Shown here piece by piece: positions 30,526-40,587 of a stretch of 64,000 nt of DNA. The notes beneath the pieces are model-generated. The model ran no database searches and was not told where the DNA came from. It saw nothing but the letters and a program-made list of their open reading frames with translations. Both the position numbers and the translations under genes were made by a program. Positions within the stretch are counted from its first letter, which is position 1. Each line of letters opens with the position of its first letter. The stretch comes from Alphaproteobacteria bacterium (GTDB lineage: Bacteria > Pseudomonadota > Alphaproteobacteria > Micavibrionales > Micavibrionaceae), in contig JAGYOK010000008.1 of the NCBI GenBank assembly GCA_018399685.1, positions 1-64,000 on the forward strand, read 5' to 3'.

Positions 30526-31416
30526 ATGTTTCATCGAGTTAAGTCAGAAGTTCAGGAGACTGAGCTACAAAAACAAGAACAACCAGAAAAAGCATATGAC
30601 AAAGACGATGAACGTCAAAGTCAGGCAAAAGAAGAACAGGAAACTCATGAAGAGGTTGCTGCTTCTCAGCCACGTAAGTATGGTTATACCCCAATTAAAA
30701 CACAGGAAGAAAAGACAAATATGAAAGAACAAGAAGAAGATGGCGTTCAAGGTAAGTATGCGCCGGTAAAAAGCGATCGTGAAGAAGAAGCCCCTCGTAC
30801 GCCAGCAGCGCCAGCACCACAGACACACCGCGCAGGCAGCTATCAGCCTTCGATCGCTCGCCCGAGCTATTCAGGCCCTTCTTATGGTTCTTCATCACAA
30901 CAACGTCCACAGGAAAAAATGACCCCATCTTTGTATGGAGCAAGTGCAGACCGTACGCTTACGATTGGTCGTGGCATTAATATGTCAGGTGAAATTGATG
31001 CGTGTGACCATCTTCTTGTTGAAGGTACGGTGGAAGCCGCTCTTAAAGGCGCAAAGGTTCTTGATATTGCTGAAAGCGGAACATTCTATGGTACTGTTGA
31101 AATTGAAGAAGCAACAATAGCAGGACGTTTTGAAGGTGATATTACCGTTAATGGTCGTTTGACGCTAAAATCTACCGGCGTCATTACAGGATCAATTGCT
31201 TATCGTGAGCTTGAGGTCGAGGCCGGAGCTATGATTGATGGTCGTATGACACCGCTTAAAGGTGAGGTCGACCAGAAAAGCATAGATAGCTATCGCGCAG
31301 GTAGCGATGCTTCTGCAATGGCTAAAACAAGTATTAAAAAAGATAGCACCAGAACTCCTGTTAACACAGAAGGTAGCAGCGGCTTGTTCTCAAAGGCTCG
31401 CGCCAGCTATCAATAG
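30526..31416 (+). CDS. bactofilin (polymer-forming cytoskeletal protein); ORF track starts at 30460
   Basis: IGRGINMSGEIDACDHLLVEGTVEAAL...GTFYGTVEIEEATIAGRFEGDITVNGRLTLKSTGVITGSI; likely start ATG 30526 after aaaggtg. Confidence 0.88.
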   Translation: MFHRVKSEVQETELQKQEQPEKAYDKDDERQSQAKEEQETHEEVAASQPRKYGYTPIKTQEEKTNMKEQEEDGVQGKYAPVKSDREEEAPRTPAAPAPQTHRAGSYQPSIARPSYSGPSYGSSSQQRPQEKMTPSLYGASADRTLTIGRGINMSGEIDACDHLLVEGTVEAALKGAKVLDIAESGTFYGTVEIEEATIAGRFEGDITVNGRLTLKSTGVITGSIAYRELEVEAGAMIDGRMTPLKGEVDQKSIDSYRAGSDASAMAKTSIKKDSTRTPVNTEGSSGLFSKARASYQ

Positions 31417-31498
31417 TCTTCTTATCCAGAAAAAAGCGGAGCTTTTATGTCGCAGTAAGGCTTCGCTTGTTCTCTTGGTTTAAAAGAAATAAAACTCT

Positions 31499-31534
31499 AA
31501 ACCGGATGTATATTTGCTATATCCGGTTTTTTTT
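31499..31534 (+). terminator. rho-independent terminator after bactofilin
   Basis: aaaccggat...atccggttttttttt. Confidence 0.8.
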
Positions 31535-31550
31535 ATGGACTTAAGATTTT

Positions 31551-32189
31551 TTAGATTGTTTTATCTTTAAACGCGCACAGATCGCTAACAATGCAGTTTG
31601 GGCAATCGGGCTTGCGTGACTTACAGACATAACGACCATGCAAGATTAGCCAGTGATGTGCGTACAGGCCAAATTCTATGGGGACGACTTTCAAGAGCTC
31701 TTTTTCTACTTCATCCGGATTTTTTCCCGGAGCAAGCCCCGTACGGTTTGCTACGCGGGCAACGTGTGTATCTACGGCCATAGTGGGTTGCTTAAAGAAT
31801 ACGTTAAGAACAACGTTGGCGGTTTTTCTTCCAACACCGGGGAGCTTTACCAGCTCTTCAATCGTATCCGGGACTATGCCGCCATGCTTTTCGACCAGCA
31901 TTTCGGCAGCGGCCATAATGTTTTTAGCTTTGTTGTTATAAAGCCCGATAGTTTTTATAAAGGGTTTAAGCCCATCAATACCAAGCCCCAGTATTTTTTG
32001 TGGGGTATCTGCGACTTTGAATAAAGAACGCGTGGCTTTATTGACCCCGGTATCGGTTGATTGCGCGGATAGGGTGACTGCTATGAGCAGGGTGTACGCG
32101 TTTGTATATTCCAGCTCACTTTCGGGGGCGGGGTTTTGTTTTTGCAGGCGCGAAAAAAAATCATAGATATCTTGTTGTTTCATTGGCAT
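31551..32189 (-). CDS. nth: endonuclease III
   Basis: LPGVGRKTANVVLNVFF; VDTHVARVANRTGL; C-terminal CKSRKPDCPNCIVSDLC Fe-S motif. Confidence 0.95.
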   Translation of the reverse strand: MPMKQQDIYDFFSRLQKQNPAPESELEYTNAYTLLIAVTLSAQSTDTGVNKATRSLFKVADTPQKILGLGIDGLKPFIKTIGLYNNKAKNIMAAAEMLVEKHGGIVPDTIEELVKLPGVGRKTANVVLNVFFKQPTMAVDTHVARVANRTGLAPGKNPDEVEKELLKVVPIEFGLYAHHWLILHGRYVCKSRKPDCPNCIVSDLCAFKDKTI

Positions 32190-32236
32190 GATAGAACAGG
32201 AATACCAAAGTTATCGGGGAAAGAAAAGACAACACT

Positions 32237-32764
32237 ATGTTAGTAGAGCGTATTATTTACGGTTTTTATAATTGTGATTTTGGGGAGATGGTTATAGCTC
32301 AGACAGATCGTGGAATCTGCTGGCTGGGCTTTGTAAGGAAGGGGCAAACACACAAGAATGTAGAAACGCAGCTTAAACAAAAATTTGAAGATTCTTCGTT
32401 GTTAAGGAATGATACAGTGGCGGAAAGCGTCGGGAGAAGCGTTATTCGTGCCTGGGAAGATGGGCATGAAAAAATTGTAGCAGTTGATCTGCGGGGCACA
32501 GAATTTCAGGTTGCGGTATGGCGCGCTCTTATGGATATAGGCAGGGGTTATGTTTGTGCTTATAGCGAAGTTGCGGAAATGATTAATCGCCCTGAAGCTG
32601 TACGTGCGGTTGGTACGGCGGTAGGCTCTAACCCCGTTTCTATTATTGTTCCATGTCACCGCGTTATCCAGAAAAGCGGAAAAATTGGGAATTATGGCTG
32701 GGGGGTGGAGCTTAAAAGGAAGCTGTTACAAAAAGAGGGAGTTCCTGAAAAATATCTTGGTTAG
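32237..32764 (+). CDS. ogt: methylated-DNA--[protein]-cysteine S-methyltransferase
   Basis: Active site SIIVPCHRVIQKSG; FQVAVWRALMDIGRG. Confidence 0.93.
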   Translation: MLVERIIYGFYNCDFGEMVIAQTDRGICWLGFVRKGQTHKNVETQLKQKFEDSSLLRNDTVAESVGRSVIRAWEDGHEKIVAVDLRGTEFQVAVWRALMDIGRGYVCAYSEVAEMINRPEAVRAVGTAVGSNPVSIIVPCHRVIQKSGKIGNYGWGVELKRKLLQKEGVPEKYLG

Positions 32765-32793
32765 CAGATTTTTGGCTTTTAGAGTTTTGATCC

Positions 32794-33070
32794 TAGGGTC
32801 AGGACCTATTAATTATATCCATTCTGCGCCTGTCAAATTTTTAGTAAATGGAAGCCAAAATCGGGCAGGGCATAGCCGTAGATACGTTCAAGCGGTTTTG
32901 GCGATTAGATACAAAAATTTGCGGCGCCCTGAAGGGTTCCATTATATGAGACAAATTACCTTCTTTTTTGGCCTTTGAATATGCTACGGCATGTCCTTCA
33001 GTCCAAAAAATTGATCCTTTGCCTCATATAATGGAACAGAATTGTACATAATTAATAGGTCCTGACCCTA
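32794..33070. mobile_element. MITE-like element with perfect 23-bp terminal inverted repeats
   Basis: TAGGGTCAGGACCTATTAATTAT (32794-32816) and its exact reverse complement (33048-33070); nested 15-bp IR GTTCCATTATATGAG (32936-32950) / CTCATATAATGGAAC (33023-33037). Confidence 0.75.
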
Positions 33071-33841
33071 AATATCCAGTACGTCTCGCATTGAGTATAG
33101 TCCCGGCTCTTTGTCTTTAATCCATATAGCGGCGCGAAGAGCGCCTTTGGCAAATAAGCTGCGGTTTGTTGCTTTGTGCCCAAGTTCCAGCCGCTCGCCT
33201 TCGCTCAGGAACATCACGTTATGCTCGCCAACAACATCGCCGCCTCGTGCGGCAGTAAAGCCGATTTTACCCTTTTCCCTAGCGCCTGTGTGACCATGGC
33301 GGGCGTAGTCTGCCAGATCATCGAGGTTGTTGCCTCGTCCAGCGGCAGCGGCTTTTCCTAAAGCTATGGCTGTTCCTGATGGCGCGTCAACTTTGTGTTT
33401 GTGGTGAGTTTCAAATATTTCAATATCCCAGTCGTCTTTCAGTCGTTTTGCCGCTTGTTCTACAAGGGCGAGAAGGATATTTACGCCTACACTCATATTC
33501 GCGGCATATACTATGGGAACGTGTCTGGCGGCATCTTTGAGGTGCTCTTCATCTTGTGCGCTTAGGCCGGTAGTACCAACGATCAGGGAGGTTTTATGTT
33601 CTTTAGCCAGTCTGGCGTGGTTAATAGTTCCTTCTGGCCGCGTAAAGTCGATGACAACATCCGAGCGTTTGAAAAGCTCTTCTTCGTTATCCGTTATAAA
33701 ATAATCATGATTGTTGCCAGAAATGTTGCGTGAGGAGCCGCCCGCAAGGATCAAGCCTTGCTCATCCCATTCACCGGAGCGCAGTTCCTCGATTAAAAGG
33801 GATCCTACGCGTCCGTTGCAGCCTGCTATTCCAACTTTCAT
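33068..33841 (-). CDS. dapB: 4-hydroxy-tetrahydrodipicolinate reductase
   Basis: VGIAGCNGRVGSLLIEEL; DFTRPEG; ETHHKHKVDAPSGTA. Confidence 0.96.
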   Translation of the reverse strand: MKVGIAGCNGRVGSLLIEELRSGEWDEQGLILAGGSSRNISGNNHDYFITDNEEELFKRSDVVIDFTRPEGTINHARLAKEHKTSLIVGTTGLSAQDEEHLKDAARHVPIVYAANMSVGVNILLALVEQAAKRLKDDWDIEIFETHHKHKVDAPSGTAIALGKAAAAGRGNNLDDLADYARHGHTGAREKGKIGFTAARGGDVVGEHNVMFLSEGERLELGHKATNRSLFAKGALRAAIWIKDKEPGLYSMRDVLDI

Positions 33842-33869
33842 GAAAAATATTCCTTATTCACTCAAATTG

Positions 33870-35036
33870 TTATTCACTCAAATCGTCCCAGAATTCACGA
33901 ATTTTACTGAAAAATCCGCTGGATTGGGGAGAGTTCATGTTGCCTCCGTTGCTTGACATAGAGGTATCCAGTTCGCGCAGGAGATTTTGTTGTTTCTTAT
34001 TGAGGTTGACCGGTGTTTCAACAAATATTTCGATATACATGTCGCCGCGGGCATCAGAGCGTAACATACGCATACCCTTGCCTTTCATGCGGAATTGCTG
34101 AGCGGTCTGTGTTCCTGCCGGAATTTTAACTGTTGCCCGCGTGCCGTCGATTGTTGGAACCTCTATTTCTCCGCCAAGTGCTGCGCGTGTGACTGTGATA
34201 GGGACGCGGCAGAAGAGGTTGCCTCCATCACGCTTAAACAGCTTATGAGGTTTAACATTAATCATAACGAACAAGTCACCGCTTGGGCCACCGCGAAGGC
34301 CTGCTTCGCCTTCGCCACTCAGGCGGATGCGTCTTCCTGTTTCAACGCCAGCCGGAATTTTGACTTTAAGAGTTTTGCTTTTGTGTACGCGTCCAGAACC
34401 GCCACAGTTCTTGCATGGGTTTTTAATAGAAACACCTTCGCCGTGACAACTTGGACAGGTGCGCTCAATCGTGAAAAAGCCCTGTTGTTGGCGTATGCGT
34501 CCCGAACCGCCGCATGTATCGCAATTATGAGCCTTGGAGCCGTCAGCCGAGCCGGAGCCACCGCAGGGTTCACATTTATCATTTACAGGGATTTTAATTT
34601 TTGTTTCTTTGCCTTTGTGAGCTTCTTCAAGGCTCATCTCCAAAGTATATTGGAGGTCTGATCCGCGCATTGGCCCCGGGCGGGAACGGCCTGCGCCGCC
34701 CATAAAATCTCCAAACATATCTTCGAAAATGTCAGAGAAAGCAGCGCCGGAAAAGCCTCCGCCACCGTTGCCACCGCCGGAGAAGCCTCCGGCACCGCCG
34801 CCCATAGAGCCATCAAAAGCACTGGAGCCGTAACGGTCGAAAGCAGCGCGTTTTTGGCTGTCTTTCAAAATGTCATAAGCTTCGTTGATTTCCTTGAATT
34901 TTTCTTCAGCCCCGGGGTTATCTTTGTTCTGGTCGGGGTGAAATTTCATAGCCAGCTTGCGATAGGATTTTTTGATTTCGTCCGCGCTGGCGTCGCTTTT
35001 AACTCCGAGGATGTCGTAATAGTCTTTACCGGCCAT
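33870..35036 (-). CDS. dnaJ: molecular chaperone DnaJ
   Basis: J domain with HPD; G/F region; four CxxCxGxG zinc motifs. Confidence 0.98.
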   Translation of the reverse strand: MAGKDYYDILGVKSDASADEIKKSYRKLAMKFHPDQNKDNPGAEEKFKEINEAYDILKDSQKRAAFDRYGSSAFDGSMGGGAGGFSGGGNGGGGFSGAAFSDIFEDMFGDFMGGAGRSRPGPMRGSDLQYTLEMSLEEAHKGKETKIKIPVNDKCEPCGGSGSADGSKAHNCDTCGGSGRIRQQQGFFTIERTCPSCHGEGVSIKNPCKNCGGSGRVHKSKTLKVKIPAGVETGRRIRLSGEGEAGLRGGPSGDLFVMINVKPHKLFKRDGGNLFCRVPITVTRAALGGEIEVPTIDGTRATVKIPAGTQTAQQFRMKGKGMRMLRSDARGDMYIEIFVETPVNLNKKQQNLLRELDTSMSSNGGNMNSPQSSGFFSKIREFWDDLSE

Positions 35037-35149
35037 GTAGTAGCTTTCCTGTCAGATATCTTTTTGTCATATCACCTAAGGGGGCGCGTGTATAAAACGC
35101 GCCGCTCCTGATTTATCGATTGATAAGGGTATCGGTTTGACCTCCGACT

Positions 35150-37096
35150 TTAACCTTTTTCATCCGTTTCATCTTCTATTTCAAGATCAGTGAAGTCTGC
35201 ATCTATCGCGTCGTCGTCATCATCTTGTGTAGAAGAGGTGTCACCGGAGGAAGCGTCAGCAGTATCGGGGTTTCCGGCGTTTGCTTCTTCCTGCGCTTTA
35301 CGATAGGCAAGCTCTCCAAGTTTCATGCTGGCCTGAGTAAGCTCTTCGGTTTTTGACTTGATAGCAGCAGCATCATCGCCATCAAGAACACTTTTAAGAG
35401 ATTCCATGGCGTCTTCGACTTTTTTCTTCTCATCCGAAGGAATGTCGCTGCCCAGATCTTCCATAGAGCTTTCAACCGAGTTGATAAGCGATTCTGCCTG
35501 ATTGCGTGATTCAACGAGTTCGCGTTTTTTCTTATCGCTTTCGGCGTTGGTTTCGGCGTCTTTCACCATTTGCTCAATATCTGCGTCGGATAGACCACCA
35601 CCGGCCTGGATGCGGATTTGTTGTTCCTTGCTGGTGGCCTTGTCTTTTGCAGAGACGTTGACAATACCGTTGGCATCAATGTCGAATGTTACTTCGACTT
35701 GCGGGATGCCGCGCGGTGCTGGAGGAATACCAACCAGATCAAACTGGCCAAGCAGCTTGTTGTCAGCCGCCATTTCCCTCTCACCTTGGAAAACACGGAT
35801 TGTCACAGCGTTTTGGTTATCTTCTGCTGTTGAGAAAACCTGTGATTTCTTGGTCGGGATTGTTGTATTTCTTTCGATCAAACGAGTAAATACGCCGCCA
35901 TATGTCTCGATACCAAGGGAAAGAGGGGTTACGTCCAGAAGGAGAACATCTTTCACATCGCCTTGAAGCACGCCGCCTTGGATTGCTGCGCCGTTGGCAA
36001 CGACTTCGTCCGGGTTAACGCCTTTGTGAGGCTCTTTGCCAAAGAAATCTTTCACGGTTTCGATGACTTTTGGCATGCGAGTCATACCGCCAACCATGAC
36101 AATATCGTCGATCTCGGAAGCTTTCAGGCCTGCATCTTTAAGAGCTGCTTTTACCGGCTCGATTGTACGTTTAATCAAATCACCAACAATGCTTTCAAGT
36201 TTTGCACGGCTTATAGATACCTGAAGGTGTTTCGGACCGGAAGCATCTGCTGTAATAAAGGGCAGGTTTACTTCTGTTTGTTGGGAACTGGAAAGCTCAA
36301 TCTTGGCTTTTTCAGCGGCTTCTTTAAGGCGTTGCAGGGCAACACTATCATTACGAAGATCAATACCTTGATCTTTTTTGAACTCATTGGCCAGATATTC
36401 AATTATGCGGGCATCAAAGTCTTCACCGCCGAGGAATGTATCACCATTAGTGGCTTTCACCTCAAACACACCATCTCCAACCTCAAGGATGGAAACATCA
36501 AATGTACCACCGCCAAGGTCGTAAACAACGATAGTGCCTGTAGCGCTTTTATCAAGGCCGTAGGCCAAAGCGGCGGCTGTTGGCTCGTTAATGATGCGCT
36601 CGACCTCAAGACCGGCGATCTTGCCTGCATCTTTTGTTGCCTGACGTTGGGAGTCGTTAAAGTAGGCGGGGACGGTAATCACGGCTTTGGTGACTTTCTC
36701 GCCAAGAAAGGCCTCTGCGGTTTCTTTCATTTTTTGTAAGACCATGGCAGAAATTTGTGAAGGAGCGTATTTTTCTCCGTCAACTTGTACCCATGCATCG
36801 CCGTTATCGCCTTTGATAATTTCAAAAGGAGCGGTTTCTTTCATTTCCTGAACTTGACGATCGTCAAATGGCCTACCAATCAGGCGTTTAATTGCATAAA
36901 GCGTATTTTGTGGATTTGTCACCGCCTGACGTTTAGCAGGCTGGCCGACGAGACGTTCGTTATCTTTTGTAAAAGCCACCATTGACGGAGTTGTGCGTGA
37001 ACCTTCTGCGTTTTCAATAACGCGCGGTTCTTTTCCATCCATCACAGCGACACAAGAATTGGTCGTACCAAGGTCGATTCCAATAACTTTGCTCAT
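35150..37096 (-). CDS. dnaK: molecular chaperone DnaK (ORF track starts at 37144; likely start 37096)
   Basis: [45 protein letters not shown]-terminus. Confidence 0.98.
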   Translation of the reverse strand: MSKVIGIDLGTTNSCVAVMDGKEPRVIENAEGSRTTPSMVAFTKDNERLVGQPAKRQAVTNPQNTLYAIKRLIGRPFDDRQVQEMKETAPFEIIKGDNGDAWVQVDGEKYAPSQISAMVLQKMKETAEAFLGEKVTKAVITVPAYFNDSQRQATKDAGKIAGLEVERIINEPTAAALAYGLDKSATGTIVVYDLGGGTFDVSILEVGDGVFEVKATNGDTFLGGEDFDARIIEYLANEFKKDQGIDLRNDSVALQRLKEAAEKAKIELSSSQQTEVNLPFITADASGPKHLQVSISRAKLESIVGDLIKRTIEPVKAALKDAGLKASEIDDIVMVGGMTRMPKVIETVKDFFGKEPHKGVNPDEVVANGAAIQGGVLQGDVKDVLLLDVTPLSLGIETYGGVFTRLIERNTTIPTKKSQVFSTAEDNQNAVTIRVFQGEREMAADNKLLGQFDLVGIPPAPRGIPQVEVTFDIDANGIVNVSAKDKATSKEQQIRIQAGGGLSDADIEQMVKDAETNAESDKKKRELVESRNQAESLINSVESSMEDLGSDIPSDEKKKVEDAMESLKSVLDGDDAAAIKSKTEELTQASMKLGELAYRKAQEEANAGNPDTADASSGDTSSTQDDDDDAIDADFTDLEIEDETDEKG

Positions 37097-37256
37097 ATTT
37101 ATATCCTCTTTTTCTAGTGGCGAATTTATATCAACCTGCACCATTGCAGCATTGTATAAATCCCCAAAGGTTATTTATACATACTATAATCTATATAATA
37201 TCGGGAATGAACTATAGCAAGGCTTGAGGCCAAAATCCAGCTCTTTAATAATCGGG

Positions 37257-38015
37257 TTATGCTTCCGTATCCAGATTGTAACCGGAACCCGTGCCTTCTG
37301 GCGGAGGGGGCATGTCGGCATTTTTGGCAATGCCAACGCGGGCAGGCCTCAAGATACGTCCGTTAATCATGTAGCCGGGCTCGATAACCTGAATAATGGT
37401 TCCGTTTTCTTTTCCCGGTACAGGGGTCTCAAACATCACTTCGTGGAAGTGGGGATCAAATTTTTCATCCAAAGGCTCCAGCTTGCCGATGCCGTTTTTT
37501 TCGAAACAACGTATAAGCTCGCGTTCAGTGGCTTCTATGCCTTGAGTCAGGTTTTTCACCTGAGGGAATTCCTTAATCACTTCGGCGGGTACAGCCTCAA
37601 TAGCGCGGCGTAGATTATCTGCAACATTGATAATGTCGCGGGCAAAATTGCTAATGGCGTATTTGGTGGCATCCTGACGCTCTTTAATTGCGCGTTTGCG
37701 AGTGTTTTCCGCTTCTGCCAAGGCGCGCACCATTTGATCTTTCATGCTCTCGATCTGTTCTTCAAGAGCCTGAATGCGGATCTGGCTAGCATCAGCCTCA
37801 TGCGTGCTTTGCTCTTCTGAAGGATTTTCTTTTTGCATAGTGTGGTTATCTTCCGAGCCGCTGTCTATTTCGTCAGAGAAGGCTTCATAGCTTTCTGCTG
37901 CATGTTCAGGATCGTTGTTTTTAGGAGAATTAACCATATCTATTTCTTCAACCTCTTCATCGTGGTGAGAGGGGCTTGTGTTATTATTGTGATCGGGTGT
38001 GTTTTGTGTAGACAT
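37257..38015 (-). CDS. grpE: nucleotide exchange factor GrpE
   Basis: RALAEAENTRKRAIKERQDATKYAISNFARDIINVADNL...GIGKLEPLDEKFDPHFHEVMFE. Confidence 0.95.
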   Translation of the reverse strand: MSTQNTPDHNNNTSPSHHDEEVEEIDMVNSPKNNDPEHAAESYEAFSDEIDSGSEDNHTMQKENPSEEQSTHEADASQIRIQALEEQIESMKDQMVRALAEAENTRKRAIKERQDATKYAISNFARDIINVADNLRRAIEAVPAEVIKEFPQVKNLTQGIEATERELIRCFEKNGIGKLEPLDEKFDPHFHEVMFETPVPGKENGTIIQVIEPGYMINGRILRPARVGIAKNADMPPPPEGTGSGYNLDTEA

Positions 38016-38067
38016 TATTTAATTCATATTCTCTAAAAATTATTGGATTAAAAAATTGCGGACAACA

Positions 38068-39027
38068 CTATTTATAGATTTTTTGTATGTCCACCAAATT
38101 TGCAAATATTGGCATAGGCACAATGCGATCATGAGCGCCTTGGGGCCCTTGGTAAGTCTTCGTGATACCAACCTTACCAATTTGTTTTGTATCATTTTGC
38201 AAGCTTAGATCGCGGACGAATACTCTTTTAGGATCGGTGAAGTAAGCATAGTTATTTGCCTGATGGGGCAATGTATAACCTTTTAATACCTCATCCATTG
38301 GAATAAGTCCGTGAGCTATGCCGAAGTCGCGGATTTCGTTTATTATGTTATGATCGGATTTTGCCCCCGGTACGTAAAGCTTTATAGTGTCTTTGGGGAA
38401 GAACCACAAAGTCAGCCATGCTTCCGGCACTTCGTTGGCAAATTTGCTTTTAAAAATAAGGCGATCTTTTCTTATATCAACATCATAAGTCCCTAGGTCA
38501 ATAGAGGGAGTTTTAAAAGCAAACTTCTTAATATTCTTGTTTATCAGACGATCCCGGTTAAGGTCGATATTAACGTAAGATTCAAGGTTTGAAGCTTTAC
38601 AGTCGTAATTGGTGTAGCGCGGCTTACCATCATTTAATGCTATTACGGGCACATCGAGCATGGCTTCCATACGGTCGCTGATATATTTTATTGTCGTGTT
38701 ATCCATACTCTGGCCTGTCGCACTTATGTAGCCTCCGCCACGTTGCAGGTGGGTGCATCCTGCGACTGTGCCATATTGGGATAGACGCAGCGTGAATTCA
38801 TCTTCTGAATATGCGGGGTATTGGAACAAAGAGATTGCAAAATAGCCATCCGGCACAATAGCTACGGGCGTTCCAAACATCTCCATCTGTGGAGGGGGCG
38901 GAGCTTCAGGAGCAGGGGTGTCCATTCCTGCGTAAGCTGCTATTGGATGGCAGAGCACGAGCGCTGCTACAACAAGCAATAATGAGTGGAATAATGCAAT
39001 TGCAAAGAGAGATGATTTTTTTAACAT
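38068..39027 (-). CDS. hypothetical secreted protein
   Basis: 319 aa with N-terminal signal sequence; no recognised domain. Confidence 0.7.
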   Translation of the reverse strand: MLKKSSLFAIALFHSLLLVVAALVLCHPIAAYAGMDTPAPEAPPPPQMEMFGTPVAIVPDGYFAISLFQYPAYSEDEFTLRLSQYGTVAGCTHLQRGGGYISATGQSMDNTTIKYISDRMEAMLDVPVIALNDGKPRYTNYDCKASNLESYVNIDLNRDRLINKNIKKFAFKTPSIDLGTYDVDIRKDRLIFKSKFANEVPEAWLTLWFFPKDTIKLYVPGAKSDHNIINEIRDFGIAHGLIPMDEVLKGYTLPHQANNYAYFTDPKRVFVRDLSLQNDTKQIGKVGITKTYQGPQGAHDRIVPMPIFANLVDIQKIYK

Positions 39028-39193
39028 AGTTTGTATACCCGAATTCAGATAGTATAATTTTGTCCATAACTTTAACGTGGAAATCGTTTTTAGGCAAAAC
39101 TTATCTTGATTTATTGGTTATTTAGACCAATAAACAGGGTGCACAATAATAATAATTAATAACAATAATTAAAAAGTAAGGAACAATAATATA

Positions 39194-39910
39194 ATGACAC
39201 GTCCCGGAGGCCGCGCGGCTGATGAGCTTAGAGTAATTGAAATTATCCCCGGATATAACAGGTATGCGGAAGGGTCTTGTTTGATAAAATTTGGCGATAC
39301 GCATGTTTTGTGTACAGCCAGTGTTGAGGAAAAAGTACCGGGCTGGATGCGCGGAAGTGGTCAGGGATGGGTCACCGCAGAGTATGGAATGCTGCCGCGT
39401 TCAACACATTCGCGCATGAACAGGGAAGCCGCCAGAGGTAAACAATCGGGGCGTACTCAGGAAATCCAGAGATTGATAGGTCGGTCTTTACGGGCAGTTG
39501 TAGATTTGAATGCTATGGGCGAGCGGCAAATTCGTGTTGATTGCGATGTTATTCAGGCAGATGGCGGGACACGTACGGCCTCTGTAACCGGTGGCTATGT
39601 TGCTATGGCGATTGCTTTTGATCATCTGGTAAAAATCGGCGCGCTTGATAGTACTCCTTTGATAGACAGCGTATCGGCTATTTCGTGTGGAATTTATAAC
39701 GGCGTTCCTGTTAGTGATCTTGATTACGCGGAGGATTCCGAGGCTGATACTGATGCAAATTTTGTAATTACAGGCAAGGGCGGCATTTGTGAGATTCAGG
39801 GGACTGCCGAAAAAGAGCCATTTAGTGAGGATGAATTTTTATCCCTTCTTGAACTTGCCAAGCAAGGGTGCGAAACTTTAAAAGTGATTCAGGAAAACGT
39901 TCTTAAATAA
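39194..39910 (+). CDS. rph: ribonuclease PH
   Basis: [58 protein letters not shown]. Confidence 0.97.
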   Translation: MTRPGGRAADELRVIEIIPGYNRYAEGSCLIKFGDTHVLCTASVEEKVPGWMRGSGQGWVTAEYGMLPRSTHSRMNREAARGKQSGRTQEIQRLIGRSLRAVVDLNAMGERQIRVDCDVIQADGGTRTASVTGGYVAMAIAFDHLVKIGALDSTPLIDSVSAISCGIYNGVPVSDLDYAEDSEADTDANFVITGKGGICEIQGTAEKEPFSEDEFLSLLELAKQGCETLKVIQENVLK

Positions 39911-39940
39911 TTTCCTTAAAGTAATGTTATTAAATTAAAG

Positions 39941-40549
39941 ATGGATAACCTAAGGATGCGCTCATTCCAAAGTGACGAGCTATTGATCGCTACACATAAT
40001 AAAGGAAAAGCAAAAGAGATAGCGGCTTTGCTCAGGCAATATGTCCGCAAGTTCTATACTTCGGCTGATCTGGGTTTGCCGGAGCCTGAGGAAACGGGCG
40101 TTACTTTTGCGCAGAATGCCAAGATCAAAGCTCTTTCTGCGGCGAGGATAAGCAATAAAGTAGCTTTGTCAGATGATAGTGGTCTGGTTGTGAATTCTTT
40201 GGGTGGAGCACCGGGAATTTATTCTGCGCGCTGGGCGGGAGAAAACAGAGATTTTAGCAAGGCCATGCTAAAAGTACATGAATCGCTGGCAGATTCTCTG
40301 GATCGCAGTGCTTATTTTGTGTGCGTGCTGGCGCTTGGTTGGCCTGACGGCCATACGGAATTCTTCGAAGGGCGCGTGGACGGTACGATTGTATGGCCTA
40401 TGCGCGGGAATAACGGTTTTGGTTATGACCCCATTTTTCAGCCAGATGGTTATGATATTACTTTTGGTGAAATGAGCCCGGAGGATAAACACAAGATATC
40501 TCACCGAGCTGTTGCCTTTGATCGTTTGGTTCGGGAAAGCCTTAGATAG
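39941..40549 (+). CDS. rdgB: XTP/dITP diphosphatase
   Basis: IATHNKGKAKEI; ETGVTFAQNAKIKA; ALSDDSGLVVNSLGGAPGIYSARWAGE. Confidence 0.96.
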   Translation: MDNLRMRSFQSDELLIATHNKGKAKEIAALLRQYVRKFYTSADLGLPEPEETGVTFAQNAKIKALSAARISNKVALSDDSGLVVNSLGGAPGIYSARWAGENRDFSKAMLKVHESLADSLDRSAYFVCVLALGWPDGHTEFFEGRVDGTIVWPMRGNNGFGYDPIFQPDGYDITFGEMSPEDKHKISHRAVAFDRLVRESLR

Positions 40550-40587
40550 GATCCTGACCCTAATATTTTACAGGAGCGTTAAAAAGT

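Noticed and set aside
32646-32978. 110-aa plus-strand ORF running from ogt into the MITE-like element
   Set aside because: Overlaps the ogt 3' end out of frame and then the inverted-repeat element; not protein-like.
34095-34661. 188-aa plus-strand ORF antisense to dnaJ
   Set aside because: Shadow ORF; composition reflects the dnaJ Gly/Cys-rich region.
35963-36739. 258-aa plus-strand ORF antisense to dnaK
   Set aside because: Shadow ORF of the highly codon-biased dnaK gene; no plausible protein signature.
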